Part shown: positions 35,206 through 44,934 of the stretch, piece by piece
Layout of the letters: each line of letters opens with the position of its first letter
Position numbering within the stretch: position 1 is the first letter of the stretch
Source: Microcystis viridis FACHB-1342
GTDB taxonomy: Bacteria; Cyanobacteriota; Cyanobacteriia; Cyanobacteriales; Microcystaceae
Length of the DNA: 64,000 nucleotides
Direction of reading: 5' to 3'
Assembly: GCF_014698335.1 (NCBI RefSeq)
Contig: NZ_JACJSV010000006.1
Coordinates: forward strand, 38,638 to 102,637
Position numbers and translations under genes: made by a program
Notes under the pieces: generated by a model
Told to the model about the DNA's origin: nothing
The model's database searches: none
What the model saw: the letters and a program-made list of their open reading frames with translations, nothing else

Positions 35206-35742
35206 ATGCCCTCTGGTCGAACTCACGATCGCATTACCCTAATTTTGCTGCTACCGATTGCGGGGGCGAGTTTTTTGGTCAGTGGCAGTGGTAAATTAAC
35301 CCTGTTACTCTTGGCCAGTTATTTGTTTAGCGGATTCCTGTTTGGGCCAGATCTTGACATCCACTCGGTACAATACAAACGTTGGGGTTATCTGCGCTGG
35401 TTGTGGCTACCCTATCGTTCTATGATCCGTCATCGCGGTTGGTTATCCCACGGTTTATTGATCGGCACAATTTTTCGGTTATTTTATCTTGGTAGTTTTC
35501 TTTTACTAGCGGCGATCGTGATCATTCCGATCCTGCAAAGTTTCTGGGGTATAGACTGGGATTGGCGACTGTGGCCGCAGCAAGCGATCGCATTATGGCA
35601 ACAGTATCCCCGGGTAGCGATCGCTATTTTCCTAGGTTTAGAATTAGGAGCGATGAGTCATAGTTGTAGTGATTGGATCGGATCTGCCTACAAAAGTTCT
35701 CGAAAAGTGGCTCAAAAACCGGTAAAAAAGAAAAAACGTTAA
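35206..35742 (+). CDS. DUF2227 putative metal-binding membrane protein
   Basis: A 178-residue integral membrane protein with about four transmembrane helices. It contains conserved polar motifs typical of the family: MPSGRTHDRIT, FGPDLDIHSVQYKRWG, RHRGWLSHGLLIG and MSHSCSDWIGS. The His and Asp residues would lie near the membrane surface and probably bind a metal. The function is unknown, though the fold is related to YdjM-type hydrolases. It starts about 80 bases from the tRNA-Val gene, in the opposite orientation. Confidence 0.88.
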   Translation: MPSGRTHDRITLILLLPIAGASFLVSGSGKLTLLLLASYLFSGFLFGPDLDIHSVQYKRWGYLRWLWLPYRSMIRHRGWLSHGLLIGTIFRLFYLGSFLLLAAIVIIPILQSFWGIDWDWRLWPQQAIALWQQYPRVAIAIFLGLELGAMSHSCSDWIGSAYKSSRKVAQKPVKKKKR

Positions 35743-35761
35743 TAATCCCCGTCCACAATTT

Positions 35762-37297
35762 CTAATTAGCCTTACTTTGATATTCTTGCCAAGTTTTTGG
35801 ACTGATAAAGAGAGTTCCTTTTTCTTGCTGGTCGGGGAACTGGATATAGTTTTTCTCTAGATAATCCTTGAGTTTTGGTGATTGCAGAAATTCCTTTTCA
35901 AATCGATAGAGGAAAACCAAATCTGGCTGTCTTTTTTCAATAACTTCTAGGATAAAATCCCCATCGAGATTCTGATTGAGAAATCTCTTTCTGGTGATGA
36001 CAGCCGTTTCTGGGGGTGTTTTCAAGAAATATTTATATATGTAGTGAGGATTATCGGTTAACAGAAGTTTATCGGAGTTTTTAAATTTTTCAAACACAGC
36101 TTCTGCTAAAAGAGGTTTATACTTTTTATTATATTGAACGTAGGCATTAATTCCAGGATCACGATTGGTGATTATTCTTAAGGTATTAAAGAGAAATTGA
36201 CCAGACAGGGGTAGAAAAATTAGCATTTTGAGAACTAATTTCTGGGTTATTTTTCGATTTTGCCTAAATTCTCCGAGGCTATCAGTAATTTTTAACTGTT
36301 CGACAAACAAGGCAATTATCCAAACGGCGGGAATAATTAAATGGATATAATAATGAGGCCAAATTGGGGCGACTGTAGCAAATCTGAACAGATTAGAACC
36401 TAACCAGACCAAGGGCGGTAAAAGTGGTATTATGTTGCGAGTAAAAACCATCGCTATAATAGCTATCGCTGTGACGATTAGATAAATTGGTTCGTACTGT
36501 AGGGCGCTTTGTAAGAGAGTCCATAAGGTGAGATTGTCTTGAGCGAAACTAGCGGCAACACTGACATGAGATTTAATAACATTTTCGTAGGAAAAAGGAA
36601 AAATAGTCAGGGAACCCAAGACAAAGACTAAAATAACAGCGACTGACCAAATAATAATATCAATGATTCTTTTAATAAAACTATTCTGTTGATTAAGAAA
36701 AATAATTAAAGCTACAGTTGGGATAATAGTAATGCCTGCAAGTTTAATTTGCAGGGAAAAAACAAAAGCAATGGCACTGACTAAATAGAGTCCATACTTA
36801 AGCTTACCCATGAATTGAACGGCTTTAAAGATCATAAAAATACTTAAGATTGTAAAAAAAAGTGAGGGTAATTCCCGCAACATTGTCGTTGACAGGTTAA
36901 TATACACTGGACAGGTTGAGAGAATGAATACTGATAAACAAGAGGCTAATATTCCGCAATTAACTCTCAGAATTAGATAAAAAATTCCTAACATAATTGT
37001 GGACAAAGAAAGCACCATAATGCGCGCCGCATGGATAGTAAATCCTGTCACGCTTAACCAACCATTTAGTAAAAGAGATAAACCCGATAAATGATCGTGC
37101 CAAACTTGTTCGTAGAGACGATAACCTTGTTTGGTGACGTAGGCAAGTACCAGAGCCACCGCTTCATCAAAATTAACTATATAGGGATAATCAAGCGGGA
37201 CTTTCCAGAAAACGATCCCTAGGAAAAAAACAGCAATGGCAATTAATGCCATTAAATCAAAACGATCAGATTTCCTATTCATAACTTTTCTGGACAA
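35762..37297 (-). CDS. Membrane glycosyltransferase, GT39/ArnT-like
   Basis: A 511-residue protein with about ten transmembrane helices in the first 380 residues and a soluble C-terminal domain. The N-terminal loop VNFDEAVALVLAYV carries the Asp-Glu pair of GT39/GT-C enzymes. The large loop YRLYEQVWHDHLSGLSLLLNGW is also family-like. It should transfer a sugar from a polyprenyl-phosphate donor outside the plasma membrane. The acceptor is unknown. It is a single gene, convergent with the DUF2227 gene. Confidence 0.83.
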   Translation of the reverse strand: MSRKVMNRKSDRFDLMALIAIAVFFLGIVFWKVPLDYPYIVNFDEAVALVLAYVTKQGYRLYEQVWHDHLSGLSLLLNGWLSVTGFTIHAARIMVLSLSTIMLGIFYLILRVNCGILASCLSVFILSTCPVYINLSTTMLRELPSLFFTILSIFMIFKAVQFMGKLKYGLYLVSAIAFVFSLQIKLAGITIIPTVALIIFLNQQNSFIKRIIDIIIWSVAVILVFVLGSLTIFPFSYENVIKSHVSVAASFAQDNLTLWTLLQSALQYEPIYLIVTAIAIIAMVFTRNIIPLLPPLVWLGSNLFRFATVAPIWPHYYIHLIIPAVWIIALFVEQLKITDSLGEFRQNRKITQKLVLKMLIFLPLSGQFLFNTLRIITNRDPGINAYVQYNKKYKPLLAEAVFEKFKNSDKLLLTDNPHYIYKYFLKTPPETAVITRKRFLNQNLDGDFILEVIEKRQPDLVFLYRFEKEFLQSPKLKDYLEKNYIQFPDQQEKGTLFISPKTWQEYQSKAN

Positions 37298-37659
37298 GAA
37301 TTGCTGCGTATCTTATCACAGATCGAGACATCAGTTAAGTAGATGGTTATAATTAAATTAAAAATGGATTTTAGGTTCGATCCCCCCTGCCCCCCTTGAT
37401 AACTATCCCTTATAGGGATCTTTCTTAACAATTTTTGCAGTAAGCACTCCAACCCTTATCCTGACTTGATTTCAGTTTTTTCTTTGTTTTGTAAGGGTGT
37501 CAACAAGGAATATTACAAATTGTTAACCGAGTCTTGAAAGCCTTGTGCTACAAAGGTTTGAAATGTTAAGAAAGATGTGACTAAAGGACAGCCTTGATAA
37601 GGGGGGTGTCTGATAATTTTTAACGCCTACCTAATTATGGGTTAAAAAAGATAAAAAGA
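37298..37659. repeat. Non-coding region with CCCCCTTGATAA inverted repeat element
   Basis: No gene. TGCCCCCCTTGATAAC (37389-37404) and, near 37590-37610, CCTTGATAAGGGGGGTG form an inverted repeat about 200 bases apart. This suggests another miniature element. A related CCTTGATAAGGGGGG string occurs at 56103-56118 and near 55705. Confidence 0.45.
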
Positions 37660-38472
37660 TTACTTTTCGGAACTACGCCCTAAATCTTTAGATCTATGAT
37701 AGGCCGCCACTACTGCCTCGATAATAGTTGAGCGAAAAGAGCCTTTTTCTAATTGTCTCACCCCAGCAATCGTGGTTCCCCCAGGGCTAGTGACGCGATC
37801 CTTTAATTCCCCCGGATGTATGGCCGATTCTTTTAATAGGGTTGCCGTCCCTAAAACTGTTTCTATGGCCAATTGAGAGGCGATCGCTCGCGGTAATCCG
37901 GCCGCCACACCACCATCGCTTAAAGCTTCCACCATTAGGGCCACAAATGCCGGGCCCGATCCCGATAATCCCGTTACCGCGTCCATCAAAGCTTCGGGAA
38001 CTTCCACCACCGAACCGACCGCAGCAAAAATATCTCTAGCTACGGCCAGATGTTCCGGTTCCGCATGACGACCGGATGCGATCGCTGTAACCCCTTGTCC
38101 CACCGTAGCCGGGGTATTGGGCATCGTCCGGATTACGGGGCGATCGGGAAAGCCCATTTCTAAGCGATTGAGGGTAACTCCCGCTAAAATCGAGATAATT
38201 AGGGGTTTTTCGGGTATTCCTAGCAAACTATTCACTACTTGCTCTAAAGTTTGCGGTTTTACCGCTAAGATTAACACCTCAGTTGCCCTAGCAGCTTCCC
38301 GGTTATCCTCACTGACTTGCACTCCATAGGTATTAACCCAAAAGTTGCGCCGTTGGGACTGGGGTTCACTGACTAACACCGTTTCCGGACTATAAACATT
38401 TTTTTTTAATAAACGGCTGAGAATGGCCTCGGCCATCACTCCACCGCCAATAATTCCTAAACGAATAGACAC
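37660..38472 (-). CDS. proC: Pyrroline-5-carboxylate reductase
   Basis: A 270-residue enzyme for the last step of proline synthesis, reducing 1-pyrroline-5-carboxylate with NAD(P)H. The dinucleotide motif LGIIGGGVMAEAIL is near residue 4. The family signature is VTGLSGSGPAFVALMVEALSDGGVAAGLPR..A, with TSPGGTTIAGVRQLE near the C-terminus. Length is normal. It lies downstream of sepF, pipY and pipX on the same strand, a gene order common in cyanobacteria. Confidence 0.97.
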   Translation of the reverse strand: MSIRLGIIGGGVMAEAILSRLLKKNVYSPETVLVSEPQSQRRNFWVNTYGVQVSEDNREAARATEVLILAVKPQTLEQVVNSLLGIPEKPLIISILAGVTLNRLEMGFPDRPVIRTMPNTPATVGQGVTAIASGRHAEPEHLAVARDIFAAVGSVVEVPEALMDAVTGLSGSGPAFVALMVEALSDGGVAAGLPRAIASQLAIETVLGTATLLKESAIHPGELKDRVTSPGGTTIAGVRQLEKGSFRSTIIEAVVAAYHRSKDLGRSSEK

Positions 38473-38597
38473 AGTATTTTTTAAAGTAAAAAGTAAAAAA
38501 GAGAGCTTTAGCTATCCTACCAAGAAAAAACGCATCCTCTCGATAAATTGATCGATTTCTAGCTTCGACAAACCTGACGAGAGGACTATGGAAAGAT

Positions 38598-39170
38598 TCA
38601 TTGAGCTAATCGACTGCTTTCGGCTGCCCAAGCAGGTGCTGAGGAAACGGGACGAGCCATTTTCGGGTTATCAGCGATATCGTGAATAGTTCCAGAAAGG
38701 GTGCTAACTTTAACGCAGCTGGGGGTAAACAGGAAAATACTCTCACCGATGCGTTCTTGATGACCATCAATTGCATAAGTGCCACCGGCGACAAAATCCA
38801 CGGCTCTTTGTGCTTCTTCCGGGTCCATGACGTTGAGGTTTAAAACCACCGATTTGCGTTCTCTCAGGGTTTGGATAACTTGGGGCATTTCCTCGAAGGA
38901 ATGGGGCTCGATCACGACCACTTCTGCATTATTGTTGTTAATACCTGGCATACCGATCACGTTGCTTCTGTTGAGTCCCATAGATGTGGCTGTATTGAGA
39001 TTTAAAGGTTCGCGTTGACGACGATTAAGGGGTTCTTCTTCTTCGTTTTGATCCCTATCTTGGGGGGAAGACTTTTCCCAGTTCATTTCTTCGTAGTCGG
39101 TTTCATCTTCATCTTCCGGTTGTTCGGAGATACCGACAAAATCTTTGAGCTTGGTAAAAATGTTGTTCAC
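38598..39170 (-). CDS. sepF: Cell division protein SepF
   Basis: A 190-residue protein. The N-terminal [14 protein letters not shown] amphipathic helix binds membrane in characterised SepF. An acidic, Arg/Asn-containing linker follows. The C-terminal SepF domain ([48 protein letters not shown]) ring-polymerises and ties FtsZ to the membrane. It is part of the pipX-pipY-sepF-proC neighbourhood. Confidence 0.96.
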   Translation of the reverse strand: MNNIFTKLKDFVGISEQPEDEDETDYEEMNWEKSSPQDRDQNEEEEPLNRRQREPLNLNTATSMGLNRSNVIGMPGINNNNAEVVVIEPHSFEEMPQVIQTLRERKSVVLNLNVMDPEEAQRAVDFVAGGTYAIDGHQERIGESIFLFTPSCVKVSTLSGTIHDIADNPKMARPVSSAPAWAAESSRLAQ

Positions 39171-39489
39171 AGTCTAATGTCCTTCAAAAGATTTTTTTTG
39201 GTGGTCTTGTCTAGAGTCGGGGTTATTTGGTGGCCTTTAACAATCTTTGCTCTCGCTTGGTACAGGGGAACTATTTTGTTAAGGGTTCGTCATTTTAGTC
39301 GTCTGGAAGCAGCAGTTAGTTCCCTCTTTTCAGTTATTAGTTATCAGGGGATAGTTTTCAGGGATTGGGAAAAAGTCAATTCCTCATTTCTAACCACCAG
39401 TTTCTAGACTAGACGCTGTAATTTTAAGATATATTATCACCAATGATTAAAATTTCTGGGGTTTTTTTCTGTGAATTTACGCAGATGGT
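39171..39489. other. Intergenic region between pipY and sepF
   Basis: About 320 bases. A chance plus-strand frame overlaps part of sepF and is not a gene. A TTATCAG-like pair lies near 39340. The sepF promoter is presumably here, but I cannot pick hexamers with confidence. Confidence 0.4.
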
Positions 39490-40149
39490 TCAGTAAATGC
39501 GCTCGCCAAAAATGCCAGTTCCCACCCGGATCAAAGTGGCTCCGGCCTTGACGGCCAGAGGATAATCGTTAGACATCCCCATGGATAGATGAGGCAGGCA
39601 TAAACTAGAGCTATTCTCGATGATTTGGGCTAAATCGCTGGTTTTTTCAAAGGCGGCTAACTTTTCCCCAGCCGATAATCCCTGGGGCAGAATTGTCATC
39701 AAACCCTGAATTTTTAGCTGTTGACAGTTGACTAAAGCGGGAAGATCTGCTATGAGTTCGGCCTTGTCCCAACCGAACTTATCGGGATCGGGGACAACTT
39801 TCACCTGTAGCAAAACTTGGGGATTAATCTCTAATTCTGAGGCCAGGCGATCGAGTCTTTGGGCTAATTTTAAACTATCGAGGGAATGGATTAAATCAAA
39901 AGATTCTAGGACTTTGCGCGCTTTATTTGCCTGTAGATGCCCAATAAAGTGCCAAGAAATATCTGGGAGGTCTTTTAGTTCTTGCTGCTTCGAGATTGCT
40001 TCCTGTAGCTTACTTTCGGCAAAATCTCTCACCCCTGCTCGGTAAGCTTGACGGATATAATCGCTTGATACCTGTTTACTGACGGCAATCAGACGCGTGC
40101 AGGAGGGTAGGGTAAGACGGATGGACTCGATACGACTAGCGATCGTCAT
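39490..40149 (-). CDS. pipY: PLP-homeostasis protein PipY (YggS/PLPBP family)
   Basis: A 219-residue COG0325 single-barrel PLP-binding protein involved in vitamin B6 and amino/keto-acid balance. The PLP-binding Lys is in LIAVSKQ (Lys25). WHFIGHLQANKARKVL, KFGWDK, IQGLMTILP and SMGMSNDYPLAVKAGATLIRVG are all present. It starts three bases after pipX, forming the typical pipX-pipY operon that links it to nitrogen signalling. Confidence 0.96.
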   Translation of the reverse strand: MTIASRIESIRLTLPSCTRLIAVSKQVSSDYIRQAYRAGVRDFAESKLQEAISKQQELKDLPDISWHFIGHLQANKARKVLESFDLIHSLDSLKLAQRLDRLASELEINPQVLLQVKVVPDPDKFGWDKAELIADLPALVNCQQLKIQGLMTILPQGLSAGEKLAAFEKTSDLAQIIENSSSLCLPHLSMGMSNDYPLAVKAGATLIRVGTGIFGERIY

Positions 40150-40152
40150 GAA

Positions 40153-40425
40153 CTAGACTGAAAAGGTTTGTTGATAAGTTTGGTTGAGACTGTTAAATTC
40201 TTGCACATTACTGCCCCGGCGCAAATTCCGCAGCCGGTTTTCCACTAAAAGACGAGCATCGGAACGACTAATCGGATCGAACGAGACTTTCTTGGGTCCC
40301 ACCGTCACCAGAAAAAAAAGACGTTGGGCATAAAGAGTGGTGAATAATTCCCGATGTTCTTCTAATAGACACACTCTGTATAATAGACCGAAAGTAGGAT
40401 GATTGAGATAGGTTTCGTTACTCAT
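40153..40425 (-). CDS. pipX: PII-interacting protein X
   Basis: A 90-residue cyanobacterial regulator with an N-terminal Tudor-like domain (NHPTFGLLYRVCLLEEHRELFTTLYAQRLFFLV, SFDPISRSDARLLVENRLR) and a two-helix tail. It shuttles between the PII protein GlnB and the nitrogen regulator NtcA, coactivating NtcA when 2-oxoglutarate is high. It is the first gene of the pipX-pipY operon. Confidence 0.97.
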   Translation of the reverse strand: MSNETYLNHPTFGLLYRVCLLEEHRELFTTLYAQRLFFLVTVGPKKVSFDPISRSDARLLVENRLRNLRRGSNVQEFNSLNQTYQQTFSV

Positions 40426-40932
40426 TCAAGCGATCGCTAAAGGAAAAGGATTGAGCGAACTAGAAAGTTTTTCCACAATAAAATCAAGCGGATGGCTCAA
40501 AAACAATTGATTTTTCGGGTGTTTCCCTAGCTTGATTTTACCAGAATCCTTCAATTACAACTAACGATGCCAGTCTATGTCATGATTTCCTGAGTTTTCA
40601 CTTTTTCCCTGTTAACTTGGATACATTTCGGTGACAAGTTGTCACCATCAGAAATTAGCTCTGCTGCAAAAATCAAAGATTTTCCCTTTGCAGAGGAGAC
40701 TCTGAGACAGGAGGATAAAAAAGACAAGAGACAACTATAATGCCCATAAAAGCTAAGATTATCTCAAATTTATCTGGTTTTTTAGAAATTTTAACCCGAT
40801 AGCGGCGATCAGTGAACTGAAAACTGACACCGGATCAGTGATCACTGATAACTAATCACTGAATCGCTGATCAAATGCCCTAAGCTTGTATTAAGCCTTT
40901 TTTAACTTCAAATTCCTTTAACCTCAATCAAT
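40426..40932. other. Regulatory region between pipX and ndhB
   Basis: About 500 bases between divergent genes. Near 40805-40875 there is a cluster of interlocking palindromes (GATCAGTGATCACTGATAAC and neighbours) built from CAGTGATC/GATCACTG units. An AGTCTATGTCATGATTTCC stretch and AT-rich segments could hold promoters. No RNA gene is recognised. Confidence 0.45.
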
Positions 40933-42474
40933 ATGGATTTTTCTAGTCTTGTTGCCAGTCAGCTAAACGCCGGCGTTATCTGGCCCGAAGGAATCCTGAT
41001 TATTACCCTGATGGTGATTTTAATCGGCGATTTAATTGTGGGACGGAGTGCCAGAAGTTGGCTGCCCTACGTTGCGATCGCTGGTCTGCTCGCTGCTGTG
41101 GCTGCTCTCTATTTTGCCTGGGACAATCCGAAACCGGTGGCCTTTTTAGGGGCTTTTGAGGGGGATAATCTCAGTATCGTCTTTAGGGGGATTATTGCTC
41201 TTTCTACCGCCTCCACAGTGCTGATGTCTATCCGTTATGTGGAACAAGCGGGAACCTCCCTAGCGGAATTTTTAGCCATTATGCTCACCGCAACCCTCGG
41301 GGGAATGTTCCTATCCGGCGCTAGTGAATTGGTGATGATCTTCATCTCCCTAGAAATGCTCAGTATTTCCTCCTATCTAATGACCGGTTACATGAAGCGG
41401 GATCCTCGATCGAACGAGGCCGCCTTAAAATACCTGTTAATTGGAGCTTCTAGTTCGGCGATTTTCCTCTATGGTGTTTCCCTTCTCTACGGTTTATCCG
41501 GAGGTGAAACCAGTTTAAGTGCCATTGCCCAAAAATTAACCGCTGTTAACGGTGGTCAGTCCCTGGCCTTAGCGATCGCATTAGTGTTTGTAATTGCCGG
41601 TATCGCCTTCAAAATTTCGGCGGTTCCCTTTCACCAGTGGACTCCTGATGTGTACGAAGGTTCACCCACTCCCGTGGTGGCTTTCCTCTCGGTAGGTTCC
41701 AAAGCGGCCGGTTTTGCCCTAGCAATTCGCCTATTAGTGACGGTTTTCGGTCTAGTGAGCGAACAATGGCGGTTTATCTTTATCGCTCTAGCAATTTTGA
41801 GTATGATCCTCGGCAACGTGGTCGCCTTGGCCCAAACTAGCATGAAACGGATGTTAGCCTATTCCTCGATCGGTCAGGCGGGTTTTGTCATGATTGGTTT
41901 AACCGCCGGTACTGACGCAGGTTACTCTAGCATGATTTTCTATCTGTTAATTTACCTGTTCATGAACCTAGGGGCTTTTGCCTGCGTGATTCTCTTTGCT
42001 CTGAGAACCGGAACCGATCAGATTGCTGAGTATTCGGGACTCTACCAGAAGGATCCGCTGCTAACCCTCTGTTTAAGCATCTGTCTCCTCTCTTTGGGGG
42101 GAATTCCGCCTCTAGCGGGCTTCTTTGGTAAGATTTATCTATTCTGGGCCGGTTGGCAAGCGGGACTTTATGCTCTCGTCCTCGTTGGTTTAGTCACCAG
42201 TGTGGCCTCGATTTACTACTATATCCGTGTGGTCAAAATGATGGTGGTCAAGGAACCCCAAGAGATGTCCGATGCGGTGAAAAAGTACCCCGTTATCAAT
42301 TGGACTCTTACCGGGATGCGTCCCCTACAGGTGGGTATTGTCCTCTCCCTAGTGGCGACTTCCCTGGCCGGTATCCTTTCCAATCCTCTCTTTACCCTAG
42401 CGACGGATTCCGTCACCACTACCCCCATCCTACAATCGGCGGCCCTGGCGACGCACATTTCCCGAGCGAATTGA
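40933..42474 (+). CDS. ndhB: NAD(P)H-quinone oxidoreductase subunit 2 (NdhB)
   Basis: A 513-residue, about 14-helix antiporter-like subunit of photosynthetic NDH-1. This complex carries out respiration, cyclic electron flow and CO2 uptake. The Nqo14-like core is present: [63 protein letters not shown] and [17 protein letters not shown]. The key Glu and Lys residues are intact. Single gene with its own terminator region. Confidence 0.98.
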   Translation: MDFSSLVASQLNAGVIWPEGILIITLMVILIGDLIVGRSARSWLPYVAIAGLLAAVAALYFAWDNPKPVAFLGAFEGDNLSIVFRGIIALSTASTVLMSIRYVEQAGTSLAEFLAIMLTATLGGMFLSGASELVMIFISLEMLSISSYLMTGYMKRDPRSNEAALKYLLIGASSSAIFLYGVSLLYGLSGGETSLSAIAQKLTAVNGGQSLALAIALVFVIAGIAFKISAVPFHQWTPDVYEGSPTPVVAFLSVGSKAAGFALAIRLLVTVFGLVSEQWRFIFIALAILSMILGNVVALAQTSMKRMLAYSSIGQAGFVMIGLTAGTDAGYSSMIFYLLIYLFMNLGAFACVILFALRTGTDQIAEYSGLYQKDPLLTLCLSICLLSLGGIPPLAGFFGKIYLFWAGWQAGLYALVLVGLVTSVASIYYYIRVVKMMVVKEPQEMSDAVKKYPVINWTLTGMRPLQVGIVLSLVATSLAGILSNPLFTLATDSVTTTPILQSAALATHISRAN

Positions 42475-42482
42475 GAATCTCT

Positions 42483-42545
42483 GTTGATTTATCCCAAGTA
42501 TCCTAGTCCTGTCTTAAGGTTGGGATAAATCAACCACCTTAAGAC
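42483..42545. terminator. Interlocking hairpins between convergent ndhB and the DNA methylase gene
   Basis: GTTGATTTATCCCAA (42483-42497) pairs perfectly with 42520-42534. GTCTTAAGGT (42511-42520) pairs perfectly with ACCTTAAGAC (42536-42545). The two stems are interleaved (A-B-A'-B'), so they compete or form a pseudoknot-like fold. A CCTTTTCT tract follows on the plus strand. Probably a bidirectional terminator. Confidence 0.6.
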
Positions 42546-42573
42546 CTTTTCTAAGCTTAACCTGCTTTTTGCT

Positions 42574-44607
42574 TTACTCAAATTGGCCAAGTAGAAGACT
42601 CATTTCGTTAACAACATTCTCACTTGCCTTTAACGCTTCTTTTCTAATTGCTTGAATTTCGGTCATACTTTTTGCGATTCTCTGCTGTTCAGATTGGGGT
42701 GGAATAGGCACTAAAACTTTTGACAAATCATCTACTAAAATAGTAGGAATAGCATGACCTGTCATGTACCTTTTAATCTGACGCAAAAAAAAGTCTGTTC
42801 GCATATATACTAATAAAAACAAAGGCTCGACTCCCTGAATATTTCTTAATACTGAAAATCCATTTGAGCAAATTGCTCCGTCTTCATCTTCCGTGATTAG
42901 GGCTGTTGCTTGGCGTGGTGTTCCTGTACTTGCTCCTGAAATTGCTGTAATAATATCACCTTTGTACAATCTATAAGTTGCACGAGATGGGGCTTCGTAT
43001 GCCTTAATTATTTGTTGGGAAACAACTTGCATTGTACGATAATCAACATCGGAAATAGCGATATATCTAATTTCACTGTCCCTAGCTAAACGAAAATCAG
43101 CCGCATCTCTCAAAATATCGGCAATTTCACCTAAAGGTTTCGCCCCAATAGATTTTAGATGTTCTAATAATTTTTGGTCATTGGGTAAATAATGTTCGGC
43201 ATCCAGTCTCGAATTGAGCCGGGTGTTTTTAACTGTATAAATACAATCGCTGTTTTGTGCAAATTCGCCATTGATAAATGACGTAAAAGATTGAGAAATA
43301 TCATCTATATCATCGTCAACTATTGGCAAACCTGATTTTTTTCGGGCTATAACTCCCGACTCGTTGCGCTTATATATTGTTTGTCCTTTAACGTCATAGC
43401 CTATTTTTTTGATTTGTGCCATAAAACAAGAATCATTGTTTGCTGGTAATTTTTGAACTACTAAAAGTGATGTCTTGATTCCTGTACCGTATGGCACGAA
43501 TGCTTCCGGCGGTATGGAAACAACACCTAATATTTTTGTTTGGGAGCGCAACCAATGCCGAATCGGTCCATTAGAGATATTTTGTAATAGACCATCGGGC
43601 AGAATAATCGCCATGCGTCCACCTGCCCGCAATAATTTTATAGATTTCTCAATAAATAAAATATCGGGCGACTGACCCGCTAAAACGGTTGGGGAAACTT
43701 CCCAACCATTGGACGCTGATTTATGCCATTTTCGGGCAAGAAGATATGATTGAAGAATTTTCTGGTCTTCTACTTTGCCTTTATTTCCGAAGGGAGGATT
43801 GGTCAAGATAACATCAAAGGAATTATTTAATTTTTGATCTTCGATAAGCGCATTAGTGCAGATAATTTCTGAACCTGTGCCACCTTCAAAAACTAAACGA
43901 ATCATTCCCGAAAGGGCGACATCGGGATTAAATTCAATTCCTGTAATACTTTCTTGCACAAAACTTGCTATATCGAACTCTGGATTATTTTGTCGAACAT
44001 GGTTTATTGCTTGAATTAAAAAACCACCACTTCCGCAAGCAGGATCTATAATTTTTTCGTTTGGTTTGGGGTCTATCATTTCAACCGCAAGGCGTACAAT
44101 TGGGTGAGGGGTAAAAAATTCTCCCCTATCTCCACGCTGGTGTCTATTTACAAAAGTCTGGAAGGCTTCACCTTTTATATCGCCAGATGTTTGAGTTAAA
44201 TTAATGTACTGTAACTTGCCTACAATATAAGCAAGAGTCAAAGGTTTTAACTTGAATGTGTCATCGGTGAAAAATCCCCGATAATGATTCTTGATGGAGG
44301 TAAATAATTGACTAAGACGCGCCATAAATTCATCGGACTTATTGGCGACGATGGCTTTATATTCACTTGCTGTAACGCCAAAATTTACAGATTGCTTGGC
44401 AGATTTTTCATCATGAAGTTTGATGATGATTAGTTTAACCATCTCGTGAAAAATCTTGTCTTTGAGCATTCCTTCGTTGGCGTAAATATAATTATGGCAC
44501 TCTTCAAAAACTGCTGAAAGATTGTTAGAAGGTCGTAATTCCTGAATTTGCGGGAGTTTTTCAGGTAACAGGCTGTCTTCAGAAAATAACAATCCTTGCT
44601 CTTTCAT
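42574..44607 (-). CDS. Type I-style N6-adenine DNA methylase fused to a specificity domain
   Basis: A 677-residue protein. The HsdM N-terminal helical domain spans about 30-165. SAM motif I is DPACGSGGFLI (188-198) and the catalytic motif is NPPF (270-273). After about residue 455 a single HsdS-like target-recognition half-domain follows (EIADILRDA..., GDIITAISGASTGTPRQA, VLVPIPPQSEQQRIAKSM). HsdM and HsdS are usually separate genes, so this is a fusion. No HsdR helicase-nuclease is visible, making it an orphan methylase unless the endonuclease lies elsewhere. A short upstream frame overlaps the start by four bases. Confidence 0.87.
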   Translation of the reverse strand: MKEQGLLFSEDSLLPEKLPQIQELRPSNNLSAVFEECHNYIYANEGMLKDKIFHEMVKLIIIKLHDEKSAKQSVNFGVTASEYKAIVANKSDEFMARLSQLFTSIKNHYRGFFTDDTFKLKPLTLAYIVGKLQYINLTQTSGDIKGEAFQTFVNRHQRGDRGEFFTPHPIVRLAVEMIDPKPNEKIIDPACGSGGFLIQAINHVRQNNPEFDIASFVQESITGIEFNPDVALSGMIRLVFEGGTGSEIICTNALIEDQKLNNSFDVILTNPPFGNKGKVEDQKILQSYLLARKWHKSASNGWEVSPTVLAGQSPDILFIEKSIKLLRAGGRMAIILPDGLLQNISNGPIRHWLRSQTKILGVVSIPPEAFVPYGTGIKTSLLVVQKLPANNDSCFMAQIKKIGYDVKGQTIYKRNESGVIARKKSGLPIVDDDIDDISQSFTSFINGEFAQNSDCIYTVKNTRLNSRLDAEHYLPNDQKLLEHLKSIGAKPLGEIADILRDAADFRLARDSEIRYIAISDVDYRTMQVVSQQIIKAYEAPSRATYRLYKGDIITAISGASTGTPRQATALITEDEDGAICSNGFSVLRNIQGVEPLFLLVYMRTDFFLRQIKRYMTGHAIPTILVDDLSKVLVPIPPQSEQQRIAKSMTEIQAIRKEALKASENVVNEMSLLLGQFE

Positions 44608-44870
44608 TTTTCGAGTTTGATTTGACCGTTTTCCGTTGCGGGTTGTTGAATAGATAGACTATTTTTAGCCTTGACTGCATTCCTAGCAAACCAGTCTTTT
44701 AGTGGACAGAGATAATCGCCATCTTGATTAAACAAGAACTTGCCCCTATACCTAATTATAGAATCTAAATTAGAGTATGTCAAGAGATAAAAAATTAAGT
44801 TTAATGTTAACCAAAGTGAGTGAAAAAAGCTGAGAGATTGTTTAGGGCAGAAATTCGGAGCATCTTTCAA
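44604..44870 (-). CDS. Short coupled frame upstream of the DNA methylase, possibly a truncated gene
   Basis: Up to 88 residues, ending IQQPATENGQIKLEK with an ATGA overlap onto the methylase start. The C-terminal part (KFLFNQDGDYLCPLKDWFARNAVKAKNSL) looks protein-like. The first 40 residues are AT-driven and hydrophobic. The true start is unclear, and the product may be the tail of a lost partner gene. I do not recognise a family. Confidence 0.4.
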   Translation of the reverse strand: MKDAPNFCPKQSLSFFHSLWLTLNLIFYLLTYSNLDSIIRYRGKFLFNQDGDYLCPLKDWFARNAVKAKNSLSIQQPATENGQIKLEK

Positions 44871-44899
44871 TTTGATAACGCCAATTATTCAGCCTTTTG

Positions 44900-44924
44900 A
44901 TCAGGTGGGTGACACTCACCTGAT
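44900..44924. terminator. 12-bp hairpin next to the ychF stop
   Basis: ATCAGGTGGGTG and CACTCACCTGAT pair at 11 of 12 positions plus one G-T, with essentially no spacer, ten bases beyond the end of ychF. There is no T-run on the ychF transcript side, but TTATTTTT follows on the plus strand. A weak terminator or processing hairpin. Confidence 0.45.
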
Positions 44925-44934
44925 TTATTTTTAG

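Noticed and set aside
37370..37400. GGTTCGATCC followed by C-rich sequence, like a tRNA T-arm
   Set aside because: No acceptor, D or anticodon arm can be folded; it belongs to a CCCCCTTGATAA repeat element.
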